A stretch of DNA of 64,000 nucleotides from Dyadobacter beijingensis DSM 21582 (GTDB taxonomy: Bacteria; Bacteroidota; Bacteroidia; Cytophagales; Spirosomataceae). Made by a program: the position numbers and the translations under genes. Below the pieces are notes generated by a model. That model did no database searches. It was not told the origin of the DNA and saw nothing but the letters and a program-made list of their open reading frames with translations. The first letter of the stretch is position 1, and every line of letters starts with the position of its first letter. Positions 18,485 to 27,055 of the stretch are shown here, piece after piece. Location of the stretch: assembly GCF_000382205.1 (NCBI RefSeq), contig NZ_KB907786.1:1364001-1428000 (forward strand), given 5' to 3'.

Positions 18485-18838
18485 ATGAGCATCCTTTATG
18501 TTGACCATGAAATCAATAATCTGAATTCCTTTAAAGCGACGTTCCGAAGGGATGCCAAGATTTACCTGGCCAAATCAACCGAAGAAGGATTCAAAATCCT
18601 GGATGAGCACAAAATCGACGTCATTTTTGCCGACCACCAGATGCCTGAAATGACCGGGCTCGAATTCCTCAAACTGGCTTCCGACCAATATCCTGCGAGC
18701 ATGCGCGTACTGCTCACCGGCAACGCTTACACCGACGAATTCCGTTGGGCCGCCGGTAAGGGGTATTTTCACAGCTATGTCAACAAACCCTGGGACGAGC
18801 AGCAGCTTCGCACGCTGATGGTTTCACGACTTTACTAA
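18485..18838 (+). CDS. Single-domain response regulator (receiver only)
   Basis: A 117-residue receiver domain with no output domain. It has the phospho-acceptor Asp50 in DVIFADHQMPEMTG, the conserved Thr of the switch (VLLTGNAY) and Lys in YVNKPWD. The N-terminal acidic pair is altered: ILYVDHE instead of the usual VDDE, so one Mg-binding acid is a His. It resembles receivers of RpfG-like proteins but lacks the HD-GYP part. It has its own promoter region and terminator and no kinase beside it, so it probably works by protein contact. Confidence 0.87.
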   Translation: MSILYVDHEINNLNSFKATFRRDAKIYLAKSTEEGFKILDEHKIDVIFADHQMPEMTGLEFLKLASDQYPASMRVLLTGNAYTDEFRWAAGKGYFHSYVNKPWDEQQLRTLMVSRLY

Positions 18839-18858
18839 TTACCAAAAGGCATTTTCAG

Positions 18859-18892
18859 AACGCCGGGGGCCCGAGAGGCTTCCGGCGTTTTT
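18859..18892 (+). terminator. Intrinsic terminator after the receiver gene
   Basis: AACGCCGG (18859-18866) pairs perfectly with CCGGCGTT (18882-18889), followed by a T run (18888-18892). It stands 20 bases after the stop codon. Confidence 0.8.
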
Positions 18893-19015
18893 GTTGGTGG
18901 TAAAACCCGCAAAAATATTGCCACAGCAATATTTGTTGAGGATATATTGACTACATTGGAGTTTCGATATCCGATCAATTCTTCATCTACTGCCGGAACG
19001 GCATAACCTTAACCA

Positions 19016-20659
19016 ATGAAAAGAAGACACTTCATGCAGATGTCGGGCCTTGGCCTGGGGGCGATGATGCTCCCCGGGGTGCCCGTCATCGGGAACCCTG
19101 TGCACGCCGAACAATTGCTCACGCCCTGGCTGGATGCCGCCAGCAAGAAAAAGCTGGCCGAAACGGCGCTGAATGCTGCCCGCGACAAGGGTGCGACGTA
19201 CACGGATGTGCGTATCGGCCGCTATTTGCAGCAATACCTGTTTACGCGCGAAAAGCAGGTCCAGAATATCGTGAATGCCGAATCGTACGGGATCGGCATC
19301 CGGGTGATCGCCAACGGCACCTGGGGCTTTTCTGCCACCAGTGACGTGACGCCCGACGGCATTGCCAAATGTGCCGCCACGGCCGTGGCCATTGCCAAAG
19401 CCAACTCCAAATTCCAGAAAGAACCGGTGGTGCTGGCCCCGCAAACAGGCGTAGGCGATAAAACCTGGAAGACGCCCCTGACCAAAAATGCATTTGAAAT
19501 ACCCGTAAAAGAGAAAATCGACCTGCTGATGAAGGTCAACGGCGCGGCTATCGACAATGGCGCCAACTTCGTCACCTCCAACTTGTTTTTCGTCAACGAA
19601 CAAAAATATTTCGCCTCGACCGACGGCTCATTCATCGACCAGGACGTGCACCGGATCTGGCCGACATTTACCGTGACGGTCACCGACAAGGCGTCCGGAA
19701 AATTCAAAACCCGCGACGCGATCAGCTCGCCCATGGGCATGGGCTACGAATACCTCGACGGCATGGCGACCGAGAAAATCGCCGGCCCGAACGGGCTGGT
19801 AGGTTACCGCAATGCTTACGACATGGTGGAAGATGCCATCATGGCCGCCAAGCAGGCGAAGGAGAAAGTGACGGCGAAGTCGGTGCAGCCGGGCAAATAT
19901 GATCTGGTACTGGACCCGAACCACCTCGGATTGACGATCCACGAGTCGGTAGGACACCCCACGGAGCTTGACCGCGTGCTGGGTTACGAGGCCAACTATG
20001 CCGGCACCAGCTTTGCGACGCTCGACAAATGGAAGACAAGGAACTTCAACTACGGCAGTAAGCTGGTCAATATTGTGGCCGATAAAACCCAGCCGCACAC
20101 ACTGGGCGCGGTCGGTTACGACGACGAGGGCGTGCCTTGCAAGGAATGGGACATTATCAAGGACGGCATTCTGGTGAACTACCAGGCCATCCGCGACCAG
20201 GTGCAGATTTTGGGTGAAAAAGAATCGCACGGCTGCTGCTATGCCGACGATTGGAGCTCGGTTCAATTCCAGCGTATGCCGAATATCAGCCTCAAACCCG
20301 CTACCGAAAAACGCAGCGTGCTCGATATGATCAAAGGTGTTGAAAAAGGCATTTACATTATCGGTCGAGGGTCGTATTCGATTGATCAGCAACGGTATAA
20401 CTTCCAGTTTGGCGGGCAGGTATTTTACGAAATCAAAAACGGCGAAATCGCCGGCATGCTCGACGACGTGGCCTACCAGTCGAACACCCAGGAATTTTGG
20501 AACTCGTGCACGCAGCTTTGCGACAAAGACGATTACCGCACGTTCGGCTCGTTCTTCGACGGCAAAGGTCAGCCGGCCCAAATCAGCGCCGTCTCACACG
20601 GAAGCTCGACGACGCGGTTTAACGGGGTGAATGTTATTAACACTGGGCGGAAAATTTAG
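19016..20659 (+). CDS. TldD family metalloprotease with Tat-type signal, copy 1
   Basis: A 547-residue TldD-like protein. The zinc motif HESVGH (309-314, pattern HExxxH) marks it as the catalytic member of a TldD/PmbA pair. In E. coli the pair cleaves unfolded peptides and matures microcin B17 in the cytoplasm. Here the N-terminus is MKRRHFMQMSGLGLG with a following AMMLPGV core and an HAE cleavage-like site, which looks like a twin-arginine export signal. Its PmbA partner starts 73 bases after the stop. Copy 2 (22187) is closely similar throughout, so the pair was duplicated in tandem. Confidence 0.88.
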   Translation: MKRRHFMQMSGLGLGAMMLPGVPVIGNPVHAEQLLTPWLDAASKKKLAETALNAARDKGATYTDVRIGRYLQQYLFTREKQVQNIVNAESYGIGIRVIANGTWGFSATSDVTPDGIAKCAATAVAIAKANSKFQKEPVVLAPQTGVGDKTWKTPLTKNAFEIPVKEKIDLLMKVNGAAIDNGANFVTSNLFFVNEQKYFASTDGSFIDQDVHRIWPTFTVTVTDKASGKFKTRDAISSPMGMGYEYLDGMATEKIAGPNGLVGYRNAYDMVEDAIMAAKQAKEKVTAKSVQPGKYDLVLDPNHLGLTIHESVGHPTELDRVLGYEANYAGTSFATLDKWKTRNFNYGSKLVNIVADKTQPHTLGAVGYDDEGVPCKEWDIIKDGILVNYQAIRDQVQILGEKESHGCCYADDWSSVQFQRMPNISLKPATEKRSVLDMIKGVEKGIYIIGRGSYSIDQQRYNFQFGGQVFYEIKNGEIAGMLDDVAYQSNTQEFWNSCTQLCDKDDYRTFGSFFDGKGQPAQISAVSHGSSTTRFNGVNVINTGRKI

Positions 20660-20732
20660 GAAGAAGGGGGGAGGAAAAGAATCCTCCCTTTCCTCCTTCC
20701 TCCCATTTACAACGATCATAAAAAAGCATCAA

Positions 20733-22049
20733 ATGGCCATTTTATCCAAAGAAGAAGCAAAGAAAATCATAGATAAGGTGCTGGCGTATTCGAAGGCGGA
20801 TGAGATCAGCGTTTCGCTGTCCGGTGAGCGTACAGGGAATATCCGTTATGCGCGTAATTCGGTGTCTACCAGTGGAGAAACGACCGATCTGTCGCTTTCG
20901 GTGACGGCGGTTTATGGTAAAAAATCGGGAACGGCGACGATTAATGAGTTCGACGACGCGTCGCTGGAAAAGACCGTGCGCCGGGCCGAGGAGATCGCCA
21001 GGCTGGCGCCGGATAACCCGGAATACATGCCCATGCTCGGGCCGCAGCAGTATATCGAAACGAAAGCATTTATCGAAAATACAGCCGCCATTAACCCTGA
21101 ATACCGCGCCAAAGCGGCATTCGGCAGCATCGATCCCTGCGCGAAAAAGAACCTCACGGCTGCGGGTTATATGGAAGATAATAGCGGGTTTTCGGCACAG
21201 GGCAACAGCAAAGGCCTTTTTGGCTATAACAAATCCAGCTCCGTGGACTTTTCGGTGACCGTGAGGACCGCCGACGGCACGGGCTCGGGCTACGTGGCGC
21301 GCGATTACAATGACGCGTCGAAACTGAACACACAGACGGCCACGGAAATCGCGATGCAAAAGGCGCTTGCGTCCGTGAATGCGAAAGCGCTGGAACCGGG
21401 CAAGTACACGGTGATCCTCGAACCCACCGCCGCGCACGACCTCGTACAGAATATGATGCGCAGCATGGATGCCCGCAGCGCCGACGAAGGCCGGAGTTTT
21501 CTGGGCAAAAAAGGCGGCGGGACGCGCCTGGGCGAAAAGCTGCTCGACGAGCGGGTGACCATTTACTCCGATCCCGCCAATGCGGAAATCCCCGGTTCGC
21601 CATTCGCGGCGGACGGCCGTCCTCAGGAAAAAGTGACGTGGTTTGAAAAAGGCGTCGTCAAAAACATGTACTATTCGCGTTTCTGGGCTGAAAAGAAGGG
21701 TGTAAAGGCCATTCCGTCGCCCGGTGGCATTATTTTCGAAGGCGGCAGCGACTCGCTCGCCGACCTGATCAAAGGCACGGACAAGGGCATTCTCGTCACG
21801 CGCTTCTGGTACATCCGCAGCGTGGACCCGCAAACGCTCCTGTACACGGGCCTCACGCGCGACGGGACCTTCTACATCGAAAACGGTCAGATCAAATATC
21901 CCGTGAAAAACTTCCGGTTCAATGAAAGCCCGGTGATCATGCTCAACAACGTGGAGGCGATCGGCAAGCCCGTACGCACCAACGGCAGCCTGATACCACC
22001 ATTGAAAATCCGCGATTTCACGTTTACAAGCCTTTCCGACGCGGTTTAG
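20733..22049 (+). CDS. PmbA-like TldD/PmbA family protein, copy 1
   Basis: A 438-residue partner of the TldD protein upstream. It shares the TldD/PmbA fold (EISVSLSGERTGNIRYARNSVS at the start, RDGTFYIENGQIKYPVKNFRF near the end) but lacks HExxxH, as PmbA/TldE proteins do. In known pairs it forms a heterodimer with TldD and helps enclose the active site. No signal peptide is present. The ATG at 20733 is chosen; the longer frame back to 20631 overlaps tldD and has no family resemblance. Confidence 0.86.
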   Translation: MAILSKEEAKKIIDKVLAYSKADEISVSLSGERTGNIRYARNSVSTSGETTDLSLSVTAVYGKKSGTATINEFDDASLEKTVRRAEEIARLAPDNPEYMPMLGPQQYIETKAFIENTAAINPEYRAKAAFGSIDPCAKKNLTAAGYMEDNSGFSAQGNSKGLFGYNKSSSVDFSVTVRTADGTGSGYVARDYNDASKLNTQTATEIAMQKALASVNAKALEPGKYTVILEPTAAHDLVQNMMRSMDARSADEGRSFLGKKGGGTRLGEKLLDERVTIYSDPANAEIPGSPFAADGRPQEKVTWFEKGVVKNMYYSRFWAEKKGVKAIPSPGGIIFEGGSDSLADLIKGTDKGILVTRFWYIRSVDPQTLLYTGLTRDGTFYIENGQIKYPVKNFRFNESPVIMLNNVEAIGKPVRTNGSLIPPLKIRDFTFTSLSDAV

Positions 22050-22094
22050 CGGTAAGCGTAATCCATTTAAACCGCTATCCAGCCACCCATACCA

Positions 22095-22155
22095 GGTGAG
22101 TTGATCTCAGTGCAGCCATTCAGTAACTTATGAATTGCACTTTTTTCAACTCACC
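22095..22155. repeat. 61-base nested hairpin between the two TldD/PmbA pairs
   Basis: Read inward from both ends: GGTGAGTTGA (22095-22104) pairs with TCAACTCACC (22146-22155); a 4x4 internal loop follows; AGTGCA (22109-22114) pairs with TGCACT (22136-22141); ATTCA (22118-22122) pairs with TGAAT (22131-22135); the tip is eight bases. There is no T tract at its end, so it is not a standard terminator. It could be an mRNA processing or stability element, or an interspersed repeat. Confidence 0.7.
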
Positions 22156-22186
22156 CATTCAATTCTATTAGCTAAACATCTACATT

Positions 22187-23824
22187 TTGAGACGACGAGA
22201 TTTTATCCAACTGGCCGGGCTGGGAACGGGAGCGTTCATGTTGCCGGGCTTCGCGACGGGCCGTCCGGTGTCGCCGGAGGCATTTCTGGCCGCGGGCGAC
22301 GATGTGGCCGTGAAAAAGCGGCTAGCCGACGCCGCCCTGAATGCCGCCAAATCCAAAGGCGCTTCCTATGCCGATGTGCGCATTGGCCGCTACCTGAACC
22401 AATACGTGATTACGCGCGAGGATAAGGTCCAGAATATCGTCAATACCGAATCGTACGGCGTAGGTGTGCGCGTGATCGCCAACGGCTGCTGGGGTTTTGC
22501 CGCCGTGGTGGACGCCAAAAACGAGGCGCAAATGGCCAAAGCCGCCGAGGATGCGGTGGCGATTGCGAAAGCCAATTCCAAGTTGATGAAAGAACCGGTA
22601 CAGCTCGCGCCCCAGAAGGGATTTGGAGAAGTGAGCTGGAAGGCACCGATCAAGAAAAATGCATTTGAAGTACCCATTAAAGAAAAGGTCGATCTGCTGC
22701 TTTCGGTGAATGATGCGGCGATGAAGAATGGAGCTAACTATGTGAATTCCATTATGTTCCTTGTGAATGAGCAGAAATATTTCGCTTCTACCGACGGCTC
22801 CTACATCGACCAGGACATTCACCGGATCTGGCCGATCTTCAATGTGACGGCCATCGACCCCAAGACCGGCAAGTTCGAAACGCGCAATGCATTGAGCGCG
22901 CCGATGGGCATGGGTTATGATTATTTGCAGGCAAACCCATCGGACAAGGTTACCGGCGTGACCACCCGCTACAATAAGGGCTATGATATGCTCGAAGACG
23001 CTACCGCCGCCGCCAAACAAGCCAAGGATAAGCTGACCGCCAAATCGGTGGAAGCAGGAAAATACGACCTCATCCTCGATCCCTCGCATTTGTGGCTCAC
23101 CATTCACGAATCGGTAGGCCACCCGCTGGAACTCGACCGCGTGCTCGGCTACGAAGCCAATTTCGCGGGAACATCTTTTGCGACCCTGGACAAATGGCAG
23201 TCCAAAAACTTCCAGTACGGCAGCAAGCAGGTGAACCTGGTGGCCGACAAGTTGCAGGTAGGTTCGCTCGGCGCCGTGGGCTGGGATGATGAAGGGGTGA
23301 ATACCAAGCAGTGGGACCTGGTGAAGGACGGCGTGCTGGTGAACTACCAGGCCATCCGCGACCAGGCGCATATTATCGGTGCCAAGGAGTCGCACGGCTG
23401 CTGCTATGCCGACAGTTGGAGCTCGGTGCAGTTCCAGCGCATGCCGAACGTGTCGCTGGCGGCGGGCAAAACGCCATTGTCTGTGGACGATATGATCAAG
23501 GACGTGAAAAAAGGCATTTACATCATCGGCGACGGCTCGTTCTCGATCGACCAGCAGCGCTATAACTTCCAGTTCGGCGGCCAGCTGTTTTACGAAATCA
23601 AAGACGGCAAGATCGTCGGCATGCTGAAAGACGTGGCCTACCAGTCGAACACGCAGGAATTCTGGAACTCGTGCGTACAGGTGTGCGACGACCGCGACTA
23701 CCGCCTCGGCGGCTCGTTCTTCGACGGCAAAGGGCAGCCGTCGCAATCCAGCGCCGTATCGCACGGCAGCTCGACGGCCCGGTTTAACGGGGTGAATGTG
23801 ATCAATACCGGGAGGAAGATATAG
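22187..23824 (+). CDS. TldD family metalloprotease with Tat-type signal, copy 2
   Basis: A 545-residue paralogue of the protein at 19016, with HESVGH at residues 307-312 and the same C-terminal SHGSST.RFNGVNVINTGRKI. The N-terminus RRRDFIQLAGLGTG with a GAFMLPGF core is a good twin-arginine signal. The start codon must be TTG (22187): the frame has a stop (TAG) 18 bases upstream and no ATG before the signal. This start lies 137 bases after the first PmbA gene, behind the nested hairpin, so copy 2 may be expressed less or under separate control. Confidence 0.86.
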   Translation: MRRRDFIQLAGLGTGAFMLPGFATGRPVSPEAFLAAGDDVAVKKRLADAALNAAKSKGASYADVRIGRYLNQYVITREDKVQNIVNTESYGVGVRVIANGCWGFAAVVDAKNEAQMAKAAEDAVAIAKANSKLMKEPVQLAPQKGFGEVSWKAPIKKNAFEVPIKEKVDLLLSVNDAAMKNGANYVNSIMFLVNEQKYFASTDGSYIDQDIHRIWPIFNVTAIDPKTGKFETRNALSAPMGMGYDYLQANPSDKVTGVTTRYNKGYDMLEDATAAAKQAKDKLTAKSVEAGKYDLILDPSHLWLTIHESVGHPLELDRVLGYEANFAGTSFATLDKWQSKNFQYGSKQVNLVADKLQVGSLGAVGWDDEGVNTKQWDLVKDGVLVNYQAIRDQAHIIGAKESHGCCYADSWSSVQFQRMPNVSLAAGKTPLSVDDMIKDVKKGIYIIGDGSFSIDQQRYNFQFGGQLFYEIKDGKIVGMLKDVAYQSNTQEFWNSCVQVCDDRDYRLGGSFFDGKGQPSQSSAVSHGSSTARFNGVNVINTGRKI

Positions 23825-23829
23825 TGAAT

Positions 23830-23925
23830 GAATTGTCAGGAGGTCAGGGGTAGTCATTAAGTTACTACTACAAAAACAATTCTGACCATTCATGACCAAA
23901 TCTGACTATTTCATTCTGTCATTCA
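23830..23925. repeat. Inverted array of 10-bp TGAC repeats, copy 2
   Basis: The gap between the second TldD gene and its PmbA partner. Left part: GTC at 23835, 23843 and 23853. Right part: TGAC at 23883, 23893 and 23903, exactly 10 bases apart. GAATTGT (23830-23836) pairs with ACAATTC (23876-23882). Same architecture as the arrays at 10151 and 49505. Confidence 0.75.
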
Positions 23926-23940
23926 AAATTTAAAACCAAC

Positions 23941-25278
23941 ATGGCCATCATACTAACAGAATCAGAAGCGAAAGCACTGTGCCAGAAGGTACTGAGCTAC
24001 TCCAAAGCCGATGAATGCGAGGTGAATATATTGGGTGAGGAGCGGGGTAACCTGCGTTATGCCCGTAACGAAGTGTCGACCAGCGGCGCATTGATCAACC
24101 AGAATTTACAGGTACAATCCGCATTCGGGAAGAAGGTGGGCGTGGCGACGATCGATGAATTCAGTGAAGAGTCCTTTGAAAAAGTGGTGCGCCGGTCGGA
24201 AGAACTGGCGCGGCTGGCGCCGGAAAACCCTGAATATGTAGGCGTCCTCGAACCGCAGACCTATTTGAAATCCAATGGTTTCTTCGAATCGACAGCCGGT
24301 ATTAACCCCGACTATCGCGCAGGTGCCGTATCGAAAAGCCTCGAACTGACGCGCACGCAGAATATGACCGCCGCGGGTTTCCTCGAAAATCAGAAAGGCT
24401 ATTCGGCGATGATGAATTCCAAAGGCCTCTTTGCCTACTACCCAAGCACGAGCGTCAACTTCTCGCTCACCGTGCGCACGCCGGACGGCAAGGGCTCGGG
24501 TTACGTGGCCAAAGGTTATAGCGATGTGGCCAAACTGGACACCGCGGCCGCTACCAAAATCGCCATTCAGAAATCGAAGGGCTCCGTCGATGCAAAGGCA
24601 TTGGAACCAGGCAAATACACGGTAATCCTCGAACCGACGGCGGCAGCGGTGCTTTTGGAAAACATATTCTTCAATTTCGACGCAAGAAGCGCCGACGAAG
24701 GCCGCTCATTCCTCAGCAAGGCAGGCGGTAAAAGCAAATTGAATGAAAAGATCGTCGACGAACGCGTCCATATTTATTCCGACCCGACGCACCCGGATCT
24801 GCCGTCGTCGCCCTGGTCGGGTGATGGACAGCCTGCGAACAAGATCGACTGGATTGAGAAAGGCGTGGTCAAAAACCTTGTGTATTCCCGCTATTGGGCA
24901 CAGAAAAACAATGTAAAACCGGTACCATTCCCGACGAACGTGATCATGGCCGGCGGCACGGCCAGCATGGAAGAGCTGATCAAATCTACCCAGCGGGGCA
25001 TTCTGGTTACCAAGCTGTGGTACATCCGCGAGGTAGATCCGCAAACGCTCCTGCTCACGGGCCTGACGCGCGACGGTACTTTCTATATTGAGAACGGCGT
25101 GATCAAACATCCGATCAAAAACTTCCGTTTTAACGAAAGCCCGGTGATCATGCTCAACAATCTCGAAACGCTCGGCAAGCCCGAACGCGTCGTGAGCACG
25201 GAAACCAACAGCAATTACCTGATCCCGCCGATGAAAATCCGGGAGTTCACATTCTCATCGTTATCTGACGCAGTTTAG
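23941..25278 (+). CDS. PmbA-like TldD/PmbA family protein, copy 2
   Basis: A 445-residue paralogue of the protein at 20733, again lacking HExxxH and any signal peptide. Shared landmarks are GNLRYARNEVSTSG near the start, SADEGRSFLSK in the middle and LTRDGTFYIENGVIKHPIKNFRFNES split over the last 80 residues. It should pair with the TldD copy just upstream. The stop is followed after two bases by the next gene, indicating co-transcription with the DUF4159 gene. Confidence 0.86.
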   Translation: MAIILTESEAKALCQKVLSYSKADECEVNILGEERGNLRYARNEVSTSGALINQNLQVQSAFGKKVGVATIDEFSEESFEKVVRRSEELARLAPENPEYVGVLEPQTYLKSNGFFESTAGINPDYRAGAVSKSLELTRTQNMTAAGFLENQKGYSAMMNSKGLFAYYPSTSVNFSLTVRTPDGKGSGYVAKGYSDVAKLDTAAATKIAIQKSKGSVDAKALEPGKYTVILEPTAAAVLLENIFFNFDARSADEGRSFLSKAGGKSKLNEKIVDERVHIYSDPTHPDLPSSPWSGDGQPANKIDWIEKGVVKNLVYSRYWAQKNNVKPVPFPTNVIMAGGTASMEELIKSTQRGILVTKLWYIREVDPQTLLLTGLTRDGTFYIENGVIKHPIKNFRFNESPVIMLNNLETLGKPERVVSTETNSNYLIPPMKIREFTFSSLSDAV

Positions 25279-25280
25279 TA

Positions 25281-25898
25281 TTGAAACCTTTTTTCTTCAC
25301 CAGAATCCAATACACTTCCGGTAACTGGGATACCGACCAGCGAATGCCGTCCAATCTGCTGCATTCGCTGGTCGAGTACACCACAATCCCGGTCGACGAG
25401 AAGGAAAAAGTGGTTCAATTGAGCAGTAATGAAATCTTTAAAAGCCCCTTCTGTTACCTGAGCGGGCATAAACTGGTGGAGTTTTCGGCCCAGGAGCGCG
25501 ACCATTTCAAACGGTACGTGCAGAATGGCGGCTTCGTGTTTGTGGATGATTGCAACCACGATATCGACGGGCTTTTTGCGAAATCGTTCGAGCAGGAAAT
25601 GGCCCGGACGTTCGGCCCGAAAGCATTGCAGAAAATTCCGAATAACCACCCTGTCTACCACAGTTTTTTCAAATTCGACGACGGCCCGCCGACCACCTCC
25701 TTCGAGCTGAACGGCTGGGGCGACGACCTCGTGCACGATTACCTCAAAGCCATCACCATCAACGGTAAAATCGGCGTCCTGTACAGCAATAAGGATTACG
25801 GCTGCGAATGGGACTACGATTTCCGTAACAAACGGTTCCTGGCCATTGACAATACGCGGTTTGGGGTGAATATAGTCGTGTATGCGCTGATGGGGTAG
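25281..25898 (+). CDS. DUF4159-like protein
   Basis: A 205-residue protein with the opening FTRIQYTSGNWDTDQRMP and the core NGGFVFVDDCNHDIDGLF, both typical of DUF4159 (recalled). The fold is thought to resemble a class I glutamine amidotransferase-like domain; no catalytic Cys is evident in the GGFVFVDD segment. The start codon is TTG (25281), two bases after the PmbA stop: no ATG comes before residue 22, and the residues between are conserved-looking. DUF4159 proteins usually travel with MoxR/DUF58/BatA genes, which follow here. Confidence 0.75.
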   Translation: MKPFFFTRIQYTSGNWDTDQRMPSNLLHSLVEYTTIPVDEKEKVVQLSSNEIFKSPFCYLSGHKLVEFSAQERDHFKRYVQNGGFVFVDDCNHDIDGLFAKSFEQEMARTFGPKALQKIPNNHPVYHSFFKFDDGPPTTSFELNGWGDDLVHDYLKAITINGKIGVLYSNKDYGCEWDYDFRNKRFLAIDNTRFGVNIVVYALMG

Positions 25899-25914
25899 GG
25901 GGCGCCTGCGGCGC

Positions 25915-26032
25915 GACCGCCGACCGCCGACCGCCGATTGCGGGGAGTATTCGGTGGTCCGCGGTCAAAATCAAACAATTGTAAATGATCACAAATAAGT
26001 GATCGGCCGTCGGCGGTCAGTGGCCGGCGGTC
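25915..26032. repeat. 7-bp phased GACCGCC / GGCGGTC inverted array
   Basis: Three exact GACCGCC units in tandem (25915-25935). Further right come inverted copies: GGTGGTC (25953), CGCGGTC (25960), then GGCCGTC, GGCGGTC, AGTGGCC and GGCGGTC at 26005, 26012, 26019 and 26026, all in 7-base phase. A GATCAC...GTGATC palindrome (25987-26004) sits between. The array fills the 150-base gap before the MoxR gene and can fold into a very stable GC-rich hairpin. Confidence 0.75.
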
Positions 26033-26048
26033 AAAAAACGTTGAAGAC

Positions 26049-27035
26049 TTGGAAAACGAAACGACAACAGCCCATTACCGCGAGCTCGTCGCAAAACTGC
26101 CACTACTTAAAGCCGAAATCGCGAAAGTGATCGTCGGCCAGCAGGATGCTATCGAAGAAATACTGATCGCCCTGCTGGCGTCGGGGCATTGCCTGCTGGA
26201 AGGCGTGCCGGGTCTGGCCAAGACATTGATGGTCAAGACGATGTCGGAGGCGCTGCATATGAGTTTCCGGCGCGTGCAGTTCACACCCGACCTCATGCCG
26301 GGCGACATTGTCGGTACCGAGATTTTGGAGGAAGATCATGAAACCGGCAAGAAGTTCTTCAAATTCAACCAGGGGCCGATATTTGCCAACGTGGTACTCG
26401 CCGACGAAATCAACCGGACGCCACCCAAAACGCAGGCTGCATTGCTCGAAGCGATGCAGGAAAAAAGTGTTACTTACGGCGGCGAGAACTACGCATTGCC
26501 CAATCCGTTCCTGATCATCGCCACACAGAACCCGATCGAGCAGGCGGGAACTTATCCGTTGCCCGAAGCGCAGCTCGACCGTTTTTTGCTGTATATCAAA
26601 CTCGGCTATCCGAGCGAGGACGAGGAACTGGACGTTTTGCGCACCACCACCGGCACGGCACGCCCCGAAATCGGGCGTATTTTATCGGACCAGGATATGG
26701 TGGAACTTCAAAAACTCACACGTCAGGTACATATTGCCGACGAGCTGCTGGTGCTGATCAATCAGCTGGTACGGTCGACGCGGCCCGATAATACCACTTC
26801 GGATTACGTACGCGAGTGGTGCGACTGGGGCGCGGGCCCGCGTGCCGGGCAGGCGCTCGTATTGTGCGCGAAGGCACGGGCGGTCCTGCACGAGCGGTTT
26901 TCGGTCGTCCCCGACGACATTCGTACGCTGGCATTTCCCGTGCTCCGGCACCGCATTGCCATGAATTTCCGCGCCGAAGCCGAAGGTATTACGACCGATC
27001 AGGTGATCGATAATTTGCTGGCGGCATTGCGGTAG
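26049..27035 (+). CDS. MoxR family AAA+ ATPase
   Basis: A 328-residue AAA+ chaperone-like ATPase. Visible elements: Walker A GVPGLAKT, Walker B VVLADEIN, sensor 1 IIATQNP and the lid domain with DYVREWCDWGAGPRAGQAL. MoxR proteins remodel partner proteins that carry von Willebrand A domains, here probably the DUF58 protein that follows 20 bases later. The start is TTG (26049), because no ATG precedes the conserved domain. It lies just behind the GC-rich 7-bp inverted array. Confidence 0.92.
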   Translation: MENETTTAHYRELVAKLPLLKAEIAKVIVGQQDAIEEILIALLASGHCLLEGVPGLAKTLMVKTMSEALHMSFRRVQFTPDLMPGDIVGTEILEEDHETGKKFFKFNQGPIFANVVLADEINRTPPKTQAALLEAMQEKSVTYGGENYALPNPFLIIATQNPIEQAGTYPLPEAQLDRFLLYIKLGYPSEDEELDVLRTTTGTARPEIGRILSDQDMVELQKLTRQVHIADELLVLINQLVRSTRPDNTTSDYVREWCDWGAGPRAGQALVLCAKARAVLHERFSVVPDDIRTLAFPVLRHRIAMNFRAEAEGITTDQVIDNLLAALR

Positions 27036-27055
27036 GCTAACCGTTTGACATAACC

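Noticed and set aside
20631..20732. Longer start for the first PmbA protein
   Set aside because: The added 34 residues are low in family resemblance and overlap the TldD gene; the ATG at 20733 matches the start of copy 2.
22322..23899. Minus-strand open frame of 525 codons opposite the second TldD gene
   Set aside because: It mirrors a well-conserved TldD gene; long antisense frames are expected in GC-rich codon-biased DNA and the protein has a His/Arg/Val-rich shadow composition.
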